A DNA stretch of 44,491 nucleotides from Clostridiaceae bacterium. Its GTDB lineage: Bacteria; Bacillota; Clostridia; Lachnospirales; Lachnospiraceae. The stretch is from the NCBI GenBank assembly GCA_009911305.1, contig QXXC01000030.1:1-44491 (forward strand), written 5' to 3'. The translations under genes and the position numbers were made by a program. Below, piece after piece: positions 1-9,068 of the stretch. Within the stretch, counting starts at the first letter, position 1. Each line of letters opens with the position of its first letter. The notes beneath the pieces were generated by a model. It saw nothing but the letters and a program-made list of their open reading frames with translations. It made no database searches and was not told the DNA's origin.

Positions 1-159
1 GTTTCTGAAAAGAAGCCTTTCACTCCTGCTGATTATGAGGAATTGATGGACCCTCAAAATCATGTGGAGCGTGTTGTTTTAAATGAAAACAATGTTTTTG
101 CTTACCTTGAAACCCTTGGTTATGATAGTTCTAAGTTAGTAAAACGCAACGATAACTAA
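1..159 (+). CDS. C-terminal end of an unrecognised protein (cut by window edge)
   Basis: An open frame enters from the left edge and ends at TAA 157-159, giving 52 residues that include PADYEELMDP and finish KLVKRNDN. The segment is acidic, soluble-looking and AT-rich, with codon use (GTT, CTT, GAT, AAT) unlike the GC-rich purL gene that faces it. Apart from the short toxin peptide it is the only plus-strand coding sequence in the window. I do not recognise the family. The AT-rich composition would suit an accessory or mobile-element gene, but nothing in this fragment proves it. Confidence 0.6.
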   Translation, partial: VSEKKPFTPADYEELMDPQNHVERVVLNENNVFAYLETLGYDSSKLVKRNDN

Positions 160-499
160 CATTATTCTGTTTTCTATACTTGCAAAAAATGGGGTTTTAT
201 GAACCCTTGTATAAGTGCGTCCAAAAATACACTTTATTTTTCACTCTTTTTTTTCCTCGATAATATGCTTTAATTATTCTCTCTGATTTTTCTTTCTCCG
301 TATTTTGTATTTAATTTTAGCGATCTTTATATAATATTAAATAATCCTAAAGCAGAAACGGCATAACCCTCAAAGCTACGCCGTTTCCCTGAAATGATTT
401 TAAACTGATAAACTCTTACGCTGAGCGAATACGCTGATCTGCCGCATCCTCCTTACTCCTTTACCCTGTCCAACTCCGTGAGATTTACACCGGATGTCG
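160..499. other. AT-rich intergenic region between two convergent genes
   Basis: This gap separates the plus-strand gene tail from the end of purL. It holds a small GGGTT/AACCC hairpin near 192-206, a weak stem before a T-rich stretch near 213-240 that could end the plus-strand gene, and the hairpin at 355-387 listed separately. No further coding sequence is apparent. Confidence 0.5.
355..387 (-). terminator. Possible terminator after purL
   Basis: The arms GAAACGGC (355-362) and GCCGTTTC (380-387) form a perfect 8-bp stem about 110 bp beyond the purL stop. Read on the minus strand it is followed by TGCTTTAGG rather than a clean T-run, so it is a weak candidate. Confidence 0.4.
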
Positions 500-3400
500 T
501 CACTGAAAATAATGCACGCCCGACGCAAACAGCTTCATATCCTGCTCGCCGTATACATTCACTGCCACGCCGTCCCGGCACTCGCGGCCGCGCTCGTTAT
601 GTCCCATCTTGCCAAGGATCCTCCCGTCCGGGCTGGTGATTCCCTCAACGGCCATATACGATCCATTCGGGTTCCACTCCTCGTCCATGGACGGCTTCCC
701 GTCCGGATCCACGTACTGAAGGGCGATCTGTCCGTTCCCGGACAGTTTTTTCAGCCACTCGTCGTTTGCCACGAAACGGCCCTCCCCGTGGGAGATCAGA
801 TTGGCGTACACGCCGCCCGTCTCTGCCTCGCGAAGCCATGGCGAGAGGTTGGACACCACCTTCAAATACGCCATTCTGGAGATATGGCGGCCGATGCGGT
901 TCGTGGTCAGGGTGGGGGAATCCGCGGTCTGCGGCCCGATCACCCCACCCGGCAGAAGGCCCAGCTTGATAAGCGTCTGGAAGCCGTTGCAGATGCCTAA
1001 AATCAGGCCGTCCCGCTCGTTAAGCAGCCGGTTTATCTCCTCTGTCAGAGCCCCGTTCCGGAACACGGTCGCAAAGAATTTCGCCGAACCGTCCGGCTCG
1101 TCCCCTGCGGAAAATCCGCCCGGGAACATAATGATCTGGGAGCGCCTGATATCGTCTCTGTACCTCTCCACCGACTCCCGGATGTCGGCCGCGCTCTGGT
1201 TGCGGAACACGCGCACGATTGTCTCTGCCCCGACGCCCTCAAACGCCCTGGCGCTGTCCATCTCACAGTTGGTTCCCGGCATAACCGGAATAAACACCCT
1301 CGGCTTTGCTGTCTTATGCCTGCAGATATAAACCGAATCGGTCCGGTACACGCGATCCGAAACCTCAGCGGCCGGCGCGCCCGAACGTGTGGGGAACACC
1401 TTCTCCAGCGTGCCGGTCCACGCCTTTAACGCCTCGTTCAGGGTAATCTCTGCTCCTGCATACTCGAAGCGGCCCGTGTCTGTCACCTCGCCGATCACCG
1501 TATACTGGATGGAGAGTTCTCCCACCTTCCCGTCCGGGACCTCGCACACAATGTTGCCCCAGCCCGGCGCAAAGAAGTCCCTTGGATCCAGATTGTGCTC
1601 GATCGTAAGGCCCAGATGATTTCCAAAGGCCATCTTGCTCACCGCTTCCGCAAGGCCGTTTGCGCCGACCGCGTACGCGGAAATGATTTTGCCGTCCTCC
1701 ATGTCTTTATAGAGCTTGCCGTATCCGTCCATAACCTGCTCATAAACCGGGAGATCGTACGCGTCGCGCTCGATCCGGAATACCACAATCCTGCTGCCCG
1801 GCTTCTTGAACTCCGGCGTCACCACATGACGGCCGTCGGAAATATCCACCGCAAAGGACACCAGCGTCGGCGGCACATTGATCTCGCCGTGTTCCTCGTC
1901 AAAGAAGCTCCCGGACATGCTGTCCTTTCCGCCGATGGACGCAAGTCCAAAGGCCATCTGCGCGCTGTACGCGCCGAGAAGCGATGCAAACGGCACGCCC
2001 CACCGCTCGGGCTCTCCGGTCATGCGCTTAAAATATTCCTGGAAGGTAAAGCGGATCCGCTTATAATCCCCGCCGTTTGCCACAATCTTGGCAATGGAAT
2101 CAAGCACGGCGTACACGGCTCCGTGGTACGGGCTCCAGCTCGACAGGTACGGATCATAGCCATAGCTCATCATGGTCACGGTATCGCAGGCCCCGGAGAT
2201 CAGCGGCAGCCTGGAAAGCATGGCCTGCGTTTCCGTCATCTGGTAAACGCCGCCGTAAGGCATGAGCACATTCGACGCGCCGATCGTGCTGTCAAACAGC
2301 TCGGTTAAGCCCTTCTGGGAGCACACATTCAGGGAAGAAAGGACAGAGAGCCATTTTTCCCTCACATCGCCCGCCTCGCGGCGCTCAAATACATTCCCCT
2401 CCCGTTTCGGAACCTCGACCGTAACCGAAGCCTCCTGATGCGCGCCGTTCGTATCCAGGAACGCGCGGCTTAAGTTTACTATCGTTTTTCCGCGCCAGTT
2501 GAGCACCAGCCTCGGCTCCTCCGTGACCACCGCCACGGGAACCGCCTCCAAGTTCTCCTCCGCGGCGAGCGCCAGCATCTTATCCACATCTTTTGGATCC
2601 ACGACGAGGGCCATCCTCTCCTGGGACTCGGAAATGGCGATCTCCGTACCGTCAAGGCCCGCATACTTCTTTGGAACCTTGTCAAGGTCAATGATAAGCC
2701 CTGCCGCCAGCTCGCCGATCGCGACCGATACGCCGCCCGCGCCGAAGTCGTTGCATTTCTTGATCAGGCGGCTCGCCTCCTCGCGTGAAAACAGACGCTG
2801 GAGCTTGCGCTCCGTGGGGGCGTTGCCCTTCTGCACCTCTGCGCCGCAGACCTCGATCGACTCCTCTGTGTGAACCTTGGAGGAGCCGGTCGCGCCGCCG
2901 ATGCCGTCGCGGCCCGTGCGCCCGCCCATCAGGAGGATCACATCGCCCGGATCCGAGGTTTCGCGGATGACATTCCGCCGGGGCGCAGCGGCCATCACCG
3001 CGCCGATCTCCATCCTCTTCGCCACATAGCCCGGATGGTAAATCTCCTTTACATAGCCTGTGGCCAGGCCAATCTGGTTTCCGTAGGAGCTGTAGCCGCG
3101 GGCCGCATCGGTTACAATGCGCTTCTGCGGGAGCTTGCCGCTAAGCGTCTCCGCCACGGGCCGCGTCGGATCCGCCGCGCCGGTCACACGCATCGCCTGG
3201 TACACATAGGTACGCCCCGAAAGCGGATCCCGGATGGCGCCCCCCAGGCAGGTGGCCGCGCCGCCGAAGGGCTCAATCTCCGTGGGGTGGTTGTGCGTCT
3301 CATTTTTAAAATTCACCAGCCACTCCTCGCGCACGCCGTCGATCTCCACCGGCGCCACGATGCTGCAGGCATTGATCTCCTCTGACTCCTCCAGATCCGG

Positions 3401-4273
3401 AAGCTTCCCGTCCTTTCGCAGCTTTTTCATCGCCGCCAGGGCCAGATCCATGAGGCAGATATATTTATCGTCCCGCCCCTTGTAAAGCTCCTCGCGATCG
3501 CTTAAATAGCTGCGGTATGCGCCCTCGATCGGCGCGTTGTAATCACCCTCTGTGAAGGCCACGTCCTTCAGTTCCGTCAAAAATGTCGTGTGGCGGCAGT
3601 GATCCGACCAGTACGTGTCAAGAACCCGGATCTCAGTCACAGTGGGGTCGCGCTGTTCCTCTGTCTTAAAATAATTGCGGATATGCTTGAAATCCTCAAA
3701 GGTCATCGCCAGATTTAAGGAGGAGTAAAGCGCCCGGAACGCCTCTTCATCGCGCGTGCAGAAACCCTCGAACACCTTCACGTCCTCCGGCTGCTCAAAC
3801 ACCGTAGCCAGCGTCTCCGGCTTGGAGTTATTATTCTCCCTGGAATCCACGGGATTGATGCAGAGCGCCTTGATCGCCTGGAGCTGCGCCGGTGTTACCG
3901 ATCCGGATACCACATACGTCGTCGCAGAACGGATGACCGGCTCCTCGTCCCCGCTCAGAAGCTTTACGCACTGCTGCGCCGAATCCGCCCTCTGGTCAAA
4001 CTGCCCCGGCAGGTATTCCACGGTAAACACGGTATCGCTTCCCATGCACGGGAAGTCCTCCTCATACACAAAATCAACCGGAGGCTCGGAAAAAATCGTG
4101 ACCAGCGACTTCTGGTACGCCTCCTCCGAAACATCCTCAATATCATACCGGATCAGCACCCGCACCCCGGTAATCGTGTCAATTCCCAGATAACTTCCGA
4201 TTTCCTCCAAAAGCTCCTTTGCCCTGAGGGCAAATTCCGGCTTTTTCTCAACGAAAATACGTCTTACGCTCAT
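500..4273 (-). CDS. purL: Phosphoribosylformylglycinamidine synthase, PurL-PurQ single-chain type
   Basis: The 1257-residue protein makes FGAM from FGAR, ATP and glutamine, the fourth step of purine synthesis in the cytoplasm. The PurS-like N-terminus is followed by the substrate motif YWSDHCRHTT at residues 221-230, two AIRS-like ATP-binding halves, and a C-terminal class I glutaminase. The glutaminase shows the nucleophile in GICNGFQ (Cys about 1095) and SHGEGRF near 1161. The length matches the fused enzyme of clostridia and proteobacteria, not the split PurS/Q/L of bacilli. An upstream in-frame extension to 4393 is possible, but the start at 4273 is preceded by AGGAGG at the right distance, and the protein homology begins there. 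It lies 64 bp after the phosphatase gene and is probably co-transcribed with it. Confidence 0.97.
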   Translation of the reverse strand: MSVRRIFVEKKPEFALRAKELLEEIGSYLGIDTITGVRVLIRYDIEDVSEEAYQKSLVTIFSEPPVDFVYEEDFPCMGSDTVFTVEYLPGQFDQRADSAQQCVKLLSGDEEPVIRSATTYVVSGSVTPAQLQAIKALCINPVDSRENNNSKPETLATVFEQPEDVKVFEGFCTRDEEAFRALYSSLNLAMTFEDFKHIRNYFKTEEQRDPTVTEIRVLDTYWSDHCRHTTFLTELKDVAFTEGDYNAPIEGAYRSYLSDREELYKGRDDKYICLMDLALAAMKKLRKDGKLPDLEESEEINACSIVAPVEIDGVREEWLVNFKNETHNHPTEIEPFGGAATCLGGAIRDPLSGRTYVYQAMRVTGAADPTRPVAETLSGKLPQKRIVTDAARGYSSYGNQIGLATGYVKEIYHPGYVAKRMEIGAVMAAAPRRNVIRETSDPGDVILLMGGRTGRDGIGGATGSSKVHTEESIEVCGAEVQKGNAPTERKLQRLFSREEASRLIKKCNDFGAGGVSVAIGELAAGLIIDLDKVPKKYAGLDGTEIAISESQERMALVVDPKDVDKMLALAAEENLEAVPVAVVTEEPRLVLNWRGKTIVNLSRAFLDTNGAHQEASVTVEVPKREGNVFERREAGDVREKWLSVLSSLNVCSQKGLTELFDSTIGASNVLMPYGGVYQMTETQAMLSRLPLISGACDTVTMMSYGYDPYLSSWSPYHGAVYAVLDSIAKIVANGGDYKRIRFTFQEYFKRMTGEPERWGVPFASLLGAYSAQMAFGLASIGGKDSMSGSFFDEEHGEINVPPTLVSFAVDISDGRHVVTPEFKKPGSRIVVFRIERDAYDLPVYEQVMDGYGKLYKDMEDGKIISAYAVGANGLAEAVSKMAFGNHLGLTIEHNLDPRDFFAPGWGNIVCEVPDGKVGELSIQYTVIGEVTDTGRFEYAGAEITLNEALKAWTGTLEKVFPTRSGAPAAEVSDRVYRTDSVYICRHKTAKPRVFIPVMPGTNCEMDSARAFEGVGAETIVRVFRNQSAADIRESVERYRDDIRRSQIIMFPGGFSAGDEPDGSAKFFATVFRNGALTEEINRLLNERDGLILGICNGFQTLIKLGLLPGGVIGPQTADSPTLTTNRIGRHISRMAYLKVVSNLSPWLREAETGGVYANLISHGEGRFVANDEWLKKLSGNGQIALQYVDPDGKPSMDEEWNPNGSYMAVEGITSPDGRILGKMGHNERGRECRDGVAVNVYGEQDMKLFASGVHYFQ

Positions 4274-4337
4274 TTTAGCTACCTCCTGCTTTTTCCTTTG
4301 CTGTTGTCTTCCTGATCCGTATATCCAAAACATGAAC

Positions 4338-5012
4338 TCAGCAATACCGATTGCTTTTCCCGGCCGCCATCCCATCCAGATGGCTGCAGTCATTCAGTGT
4401 TAAAAGCTCCCCCATGCCTGTCCCGGCATCATAGTCAATCACGGAAATACTCGCGTTTTTTGTGATAAGCTCCGGTTTTTCCTCCTGCCTGCGCAGAAGA
4501 TATCCCATGACAAAGACCAGGATCCGGCCGTGGGCCACCACAATCACGCCTCCCCGGCCGCCGTCTGCGCCGCGGCTGCTGTCATCACTCTCACACTGCT
4601 CCGCCGCGATCCGATCCACGATTCTTTGGCAGCGGCGTCTGCACTCCTCAAGGCTCTCGCCGCCGTCCGGGGTTGCAAGAGCGGGGTTCTCCTCCCACCG
4701 GGCGGCGGTCTGCGGGAACTCACGGGCGATCTCCTCCCAGGTCATGCCCTCCCAGAGCCCGAAATCCGCCTCCCGCAAATCCCCGGATGCAATGACCGGG
4801 ATCCCCATTTCCTCTGCGATCTGCTCCGCCGTCTGCCCGGCCCTTTTCAGGGTGCTCGTATAGACGCGCGAAGCGCCGCAGCCCGACAGGGCCCCGGCCA
4901 GAAGCCGCGCCTGCAGAAGGCCCGTCTCATTTAAGGCAATATCCGTCTTTCCCTGTACCTTTCCTTCTATATTCCACTCTGTCTGCCCGTGGCGGACCAA
5001 ATAAAATCTCAT
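4338..5012 (-). CDS. Histidine phosphatase family protein (phosphoglycerate mutase-like)
   Basis: This 224-residue protein starts with the phosphohistidine motif LVRHGQTEWN (residues 5-14), and later carries the second histidine in VVAHGRI. Both mark branch-1 histidine phosphatases, a group that includes CobC, broad-specificity phosphatases and phosphoglycerate mutases. The substrate cannot be read from sequence. The ATG at 5012 follows GAGGG closely, and the upstream sigma-like gene ends only 8 bp away, so the two are co-transcribed and probably coupled. A longer C-terminal tail than the 190-200 residue core is present, ending SNRYC. Confidence 0.9.
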   Translation of the reverse strand: MRFYLVRHGQTEWNIEGKVQGKTDIALNETGLLQARLLAGALSGCGASRVYTSTLKRAGQTAEQIAEEMGIPVIASGDLREADFGLWEGMTWEEIAREFPQTAARWEENPALATPDGGESLEECRRRCQRIVDRIAAEQCESDDSSRGADGGRGGVIVVAHGRILVFVMGYLLRRQEEKPELITKNASISVIDYDAGTGMGELLTLNDCSHLDGMAAGKSNRYC

Positions 5013-5020
5013 ATGCCCTC

Positions 5021-5584
5021 TCAGCCGACGCCAAACGCATCCAGCGTCAGCTTCATGATATCCTTAATCTCCTCTTCTGTCATCCGCATCCGGCTGGCAA
5101 GCTCCTCAACCGTGGCTTCCCGGCCCAGCTCTTCCGCCATGGCGGCAGAAATATCCTTTAACACATTGACTCTGGCCGCCAGCTCCTCGCCCACGCGCTC
5201 CTCACTTTTCTGAAGCTCCAGAGCGTCCTCAACCGAGCGCCGGATCCGCTCCTCGGCCAGCATGGAAAAATCGCCGCCCTGATATTCCCGCACAGCGAGA
5301 AGAAGGCCCATGTTCGCCTCCTGTACCAGGTCATCCACAGAGAGCCCGCGGCCCTTATAATCCTCTGCCAGAAGCGCCGCCATCTCGAGCCTTCCTTCCA
5401 CCAGACGCTCTGACGCGCCCTCTTCCCCTGCCAGAAGCGCTTTTAAGAGCTTCTCTTCCTCTTTTGGCGTACAGCTCGATATGCGGCTCAGCTCGCTCCT
5501 GTAAAGGCCGTACAGAGTCTTCGGCCCGCCTCCCCGCGAACCGGAACCCGCGCGGCGGGCTTTTTCCGTATGATCCTGCGGCAT
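5021..5584 (-). CDS. Shortened sigma-70-like protein without region 4
   Basis: The 187-residue protein resembles primary sigma factors in two places. Residues about 60-100 (LVEGRLEMAALLAEDYKGRG followed by DDLVQEANMGLL) match region 2.1-2.2, the core-RNA-polymerase-binding helices. Residues about 145-180 (AEELGREATVEELASRMRM) match region 3. The aromatic-rich region 2.3-2.4 that melts and reads the -10 element is not recognisable, and the -35-reading region 4 is absent because the protein stops right after region 3. It could bind RNA polymerase without recognising a promoter, as a regulator, or be decaying. The ATG at 5584 has AGGAGGAGG. The promoter at 5645-5673 serves it and probably the phosphatase and purL too. 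Confidence 0.75.
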   Translation of the reverse strand: MPQDHTEKARRAGSGSRGGGPKTLYGLYRSELSRISSCTPKEEEKLLKALLAGEEGASERLVEGRLEMAALLAEDYKGRGLSVDDLVQEANMGLLLAVREYQGGDFSMLAEERIRRSVEDALELQKSEERVGEELAARVNVLKDISAAMAEELGREATVEELASRMRMTEEEIKDIMKLTLDAFGVG

Positions 5585-5644
5585 CGTTTTCCTCCTCCTG
5601 TTCTTCTCCGGATGGTTTCTCCGGATTCGCTGCTTGTTTTCTCA

Positions 5645-5673
5645 ATCATACCATAAACGGCGGCGGCTGTGAA
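5645..5673 (-). promoter_or_regulatory. Sigma-A promoter of the sigma-like/phosphatase/purL unit
   Basis: On the minus strand TTCACA (5668-5673) and TATGAT (5645-5650) are separated by 17 bp, with a TG one base before the -10. The predicted start near 5638 leaves a leader of about 54 nt before the ATG at 5584. Confidence 0.65.
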
Positions 5674-5736
5674 TAGAAAGTTGCCCGGTAATGCAAATCT
5701 GCAGATCGTAACATTCCAATCGCAGGTATGGCGTCT

Positions 5737-8094
5737 TTAACGGTTTTTCCCGTCCCAAAACCTCATAAGCTCCTCCTTCACCGTCTTAAGCGTCACCCGC
5801 TTAACATCGCTCCATTCCCTTGGAAACAGCGCCCTGTAATCTCCCTGTAAAAACCGGTCGTCCAGCAGCAGGATCACGCCCCGGTCCACAGCCGTGCGGA
5901 TCACCCGGCCCGCGGCCTGCAGCACCTTATTCATCCCCGGGTACTGGTATGCAAAGGGGAAGCCGGCCTGTTCCGCCTCATCGAAATACTCCTTTAACAC
6001 CGTCTGCTCCGTGCACACCATGGGAAGGCCCGTCCCGACCACAATCACGCCGATCAGGCGTTCCCCGGTTAAGTCAATCCCCTCGGAAAACAGGCCGCCC
6101 ATCACGCAGAAGGCCGCCAGGGATTCGTCCCGCTCCCTGTCGAACTCCGCCAGAAACGCCTCCCGCGCCTCCTCGTCCATGCGGCTTTCCTGCTTCAGGA
6201 TGGCCATGCGGCCCGGTTCTCCTTTGGCCAGCTCATACACCTGCTCCATGTACTGGTAGGATGGGAAAAAGACCATGTAGTTTCCCTTTCTGGCCTCTGC
6301 GGCCCCGCGGATATACCGGAGGATTTTCCGGTACTCGCGCTCCCCGCGCCTTGTGTAGCGGCTGGTCACGTCGCAGGCCGCCAGAATCAGACGGTTTTCC
6401 TGCGGGAACGGCGAATGGACGTACATGGTGTAGTCCTCGGCCTCATTGCTTAAAAGCTTCCGGTAATAGGGAAGCGGCAGAAGGGTGGCGGAAAAAAACA
6501 CGGTGCTTTTGCCCTGCTCCAGGCAGAGGCCGAGATTGCGGATCGGGTTGACGCAAAAGAGGCGGATCCGGAACGCGCCATTCTCCAAAAGCTCGGTATA
6601 GATGCGGTAATGCCCGTCCAGGCGTTCATAGATATTTAAAAAGCCCTGCACCGTAAAATAAAAGTTCAGCACATCCTCCCGCTCCGGGAACTCCCGGAAT
6701 GTATCGAGAAAGCGTTCCAGCTCGGAAAAGAGCCCGGCAAGCGCCAGAACCAGGTGTCCCGCGTCCGGCAAAAGCCGCCATGACCCGCATTCCCGTTTCA
6801 GCTCCAGAAGAATCTGGTTGACCCGCTTAAGGCGCGCGGCCAGCGCCGGCGAGCGCTCCTTAACGATCCGCTTTACGGCCAGCACCTCCTCCTTTTCAAG
6901 CGCGGCGCTGTACATCTCTCTCGCCCTCTGAACCAGATTGTGCGCCTCGTCAACCAGAAAAAAGTACGCGCCGCCTGCGCCCTCCCCGAAATACCGCTTA
7001 AGCCTCACATCCGGGTCAAACACGTAATTGTAATCACAGATAATCCCGTCCACAAAGCCTGAGATATCCAGGCAGAACTCAAACGGGCACACGTGGAACC
7101 GCTCCGCAAAGGAAAGGATGCGCTCCCTTGTGATGCCGAATTCCTCATGGATGATCGCAAACACCGCGTCATTGACCCTGTCAAAATGGCCCCTGGCGCG
7201 CGGGCAGGCGTCCGGGTTGCACTCTGGCTTCCCCAGGATGCAGAGCTTTTCCTTGGCTGTAATGGCCACCGAACGGAAATAAAGCCCGTTTTTGCGCAGC
7301 AGCTCCAAAGCCTCCTCAGCCACGACCCGTGTGACCGTTTTTGCGGTCAGGTAAAACAGCTTGTCCCCATGTCCCTCCCCGATGGCCTTCAAGGTCGGAA
7401 ACACCACGGACAGGGTCTTGCCGATGCCTGTGGGGGCCTGGATAAACAGACGCCTGGCGCGTGTTTCGCTTAAGTAGACCGCCGCCGCCAGATCCCGCTG
7501 GCCCTTCCGGTAGGGAAATGGGAATGAAAGCTTCCCTATCGATTCGTCCCGGCGCAGGGCGTTGTGGTATAAGTAGCGGGCCCATTTCACATACTCATGG
7601 ATCAGGCAGGAAAACCATTCCTCCAGCTCCTCAAAGCTCTTTTCCTCCTGAAAACGGCGGATCTCCTCTGTCTCTAAGTTCGCATACGTCACCTGTACCG
7701 TCAGGGCGGGAAGACCCTCGGCCTGCGCATAGAAATACCCGTAGCACATGGCCTGCGCCATATGTACGCGGATCGGCTCTTTCAGCAGGGACACATCCAT
7801 ATAAATGCCCTTGATCTCGTCAATCACCGTCTCGTCCCCCCGGCGCAGGATCCCATCCGCCCGGCCCTCGATGAGGATCGAAAACCCCTCTTCCTCTACA
7901 CTGTGCTTTAACGCCACCTCGGCCCGGTAATCCGGCCCCATCCGCTTTTGGAGCTTGCGGTGAAGGCGGCTGCCGGCCTCCATGGCCTCCCTCTGCCGCC
8001 CTGCCGTCCTGCGGCTGTCAATATCCCCGGACCGCAGGACAAACTCCACCAGATTCCGCACCGACACACGTATCTCACGCCCTTTAAGCTCCAT
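5737..8094 (-). CDS. Cas4-like nuclease fused to XPD/DinG-family DNA helicase
   Basis: The 785-residue protein combines two activities. Residues 1-180 carry a PD-(D/E)XK nuclease core like Cas4/RecB (GRAD 77-80, DEIKG 92-96, QAMCY 114-118). The rest is a superfamily 2 iron-sulfur helicase: Walker A APTGIGKT at 220-227, cysteines 285, 292, 297 and 336 or 341 in the place of the 4Fe-4S domain, DEAH at 382-385, and a C-terminal GRVIRT arginine motif. Such proteins unwind and trim DNA during repair; the exact substrate is unknown. The ATG at 8094 follows AAGGAGG. No CRISPR genes are nearby, so the nuclease part should not be read as an adaptation gene. Confidence 0.9.
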   Translation of the reverse strand: MELKGREIRVSVRNLVEFVLRSGDIDSRRTAGRQREAMEAGSRLHRKLQKRMGPDYRAEVALKHSVEEEGFSILIEGRADGILRRGDETVIDEIKGIYMDVSLLKEPIRVHMAQAMCYGYFYAQAEGLPALTVQVTYANLETEEIRRFQEEKSFEELEEWFSCLIHEYVKWARYLYHNALRRDESIGKLSFPFPYRKGQRDLAAAVYLSETRARRLFIQAPTGIGKTLSVVFPTLKAIGEGHGDKLFYLTAKTVTRVVAEEALELLRKNGLYFRSVAITAKEKLCILGKPECNPDACPRARGHFDRVNDAVFAIIHEEFGITRERILSFAERFHVCPFEFCLDISGFVDGIICDYNYVFDPDVRLKRYFGEGAGGAYFFLVDEAHNLVQRAREMYSAALEKEEVLAVKRIVKERSPALAARLKRVNQILLELKRECGSWRLLPDAGHLVLALAGLFSELERFLDTFREFPEREDVLNFYFTVQGFLNIYERLDGHYRIYTELLENGAFRIRLFCVNPIRNLGLCLEQGKSTVFFSATLLPLPYYRKLLSNEAEDYTMYVHSPFPQENRLILAACDVTSRYTRRGEREYRKILRYIRGAAEARKGNYMVFFPSYQYMEQVYELAKGEPGRMAILKQESRMDEEAREAFLAEFDRERDESLAAFCVMGGLFSEGIDLTGERLIGVIVVGTGLPMVCTEQTVLKEYFDEAEQAGFPFAYQYPGMNKVLQAAGRVIRTAVDRGVILLLDDRFLQGDYRALFPREWSDVKRVTLKTVKEELMRFWDGKNR

Positions 8095-8196
8095 TTCCCC
8101 CTCCTTGCCGTATCCGGCTGCCAGCCGCGCGTGGGAGCCGGCTGCCGGCCTTTGCCGCTTACCCGTACACTGCCTTTTGATTCATGCGCCGGAACC

Positions 8197-8235
8197 AAAA
8201 AAGGGAAGAGCCGCCGTCTCCCTGCTGCTCTTCCC
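8197..8235 (-). terminator. Rho-independent terminator after the HPr-like gene
   Basis: The minus strand reads GGGAAGAGC, a 15-base loop, GCTCTTCCC and then six T. The 9-bp perfect stem with T-run lies about 140 bp beyond the HPr-like stop. The intervening stretch also contains a CTGACGGG/CCCGTCAG hairpin (8339-8371) without T-run, directly after that stop codon. Confidence 0.8.
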
Positions 8236-8374
8236 TCTTACCGGAATCCCCAAATAACCGTGCCTGCTCTTAACGGATCGCCGGGGCCGCATCCTTACAG
8301 CCCTCCTCCGGCCCGCAGGCGCCGTTTCTGCGCTCTCCCTGACGGGTTCCTGTGCCAAAAGCGCCCGTCAGTTC

Positions 8375-8614
8375 TTAAGCCGCCGTAGCCTTTACAGCCA
8401 CAGTGTCCAGAAATGCCTCGAAGCCCTTGTTCTCTCCATCATACTCCACGGTCAATACTTTTGTCAAATCCAGGCTCATCACGCCCAGCAAAGATTTTGC
8501 GTCAATCACAACACGGTTATAAAAAACGTCAATATCAAAGTCACACTTCATCGCAGATGTCACAAAATCCTTTGCTTCTTCTACTGTAGTCAGCATAATT
8601 CTTCTCTGTTTCAT
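8375..8614 (-). CDS. HPr-like protein lacking the active-site histidine
   Basis: The 79-residue protein has HPr length and the HPr hallmark around the regulatory serine: AKSLLGVMSLDL (about 38-49), matching KSIMGVMSL of HPr. The GLHARPA segment with the phosphorylated His-15 should fall near residues 12-18, but there the sequence is VEEAKDFVTSAM with no histidine. It therefore cannot relay phosphate from PEP in the sugar phosphotransferase system, but might be phosphorylated on serine like the paralogue Crh, or serve an unrelated role. The ATG at 8614 follows AAAGGAG. A longer frame reaching to 8779 runs through the promoter and is not used. Confidence 0.85.
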   Translation of the reverse strand: MKQRRIMLTTVEEAKDFVTSAMKCDFDIDVFYNRVVIDAKSLLGVMSLDLTKVLTVEYDGENKGFEAFLDTVAVKATAA

Positions 8615-8663
8615 AAAATCAAACTCCTTTACAGGTAATATTCCTTTTGTTGAATACGCTCCA

Positions 8664-8692
8664 TTTATAACATGAAAATAAAACATTGTCAA
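8664..8692 (-). promoter_or_regulatory. Consensus sigma-A promoter of the HPr-like gene
   Basis: TTGACA (8687-8692), a 17-bp spacer, and TATAAA (8664-8669) on the minus strand. The start would be near 8657, giving a leader of about 43 nt with the AAAGGAG site. Confidence 0.85.
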
Positions 8693-8982
8693 ATTTTTCC
8701 CATGTAAAACGGCCGCTTTTTCCTTATCTATTTTTGCCAAAAGCAAGAAGATTATACGGAAAAGTATTGACAAATTCACTATTATGCTCTCTTTTTCCCT
8801 GTTTTTACCATGGAAAATAGCGGCAAGATGTATTTGAGGAAGCGGATTCTGCTCCGGGGGATTTATTTAGATTCCATAAAATTCCTGACTGATCACATGA
8901 AATTTCCCTGTGTTTTGCACGTCTTATAACGAATGCTGTCTCCCCCCTGCCGCGCCTGAACGGACTCTGTTTTCAGGCAGAT
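8693..8982. other. Intergenic stretch with no gene
   Basis: Between the HPr-like promoter and the next terminator I find no credible coding sequence. The only structure is a CCTGAA/TTCAGG hairpin near 8955-8978 next to the terminator of the small-protein unit. Confidence 0.5.
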
Positions 8983-9012
8983 AAAAAAGGATCCCCCTGA
9001 TTCAGGATCCCC
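8983..9012 (-). terminator. Rho-independent terminator of the small-protein operon
   Basis: The minus strand has GGATCCTGA, a short loop, TCAGG with a two-G bulge, GATCC and then six T (8983-8988). It lies about 57 bp after the stop of the 9069-9365 gene and closes the three-gene unit. Confidence 0.75.
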
Positions 9013-9068
9013 ATTCATGTCCCCGCCTGTTCACTTTTGCGAAATCTATCCCTTCACGCGGCTCTGTC

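Noticed and set aside
4274..4393. N-terminal extension of PurL by 40 residues
   Set aside because: Overlaps the phosphatase gene, while a clear AGGAGG precedes the ATG at 4273 where the family homology starts.
5737..8094. Calling the helicase gene part of a CRISPR system because of its Cas4-like domain
   Set aside because: No cas genes or repeats nearby, and such nuclease-helicase fusions occur as housekeeping repair proteins.
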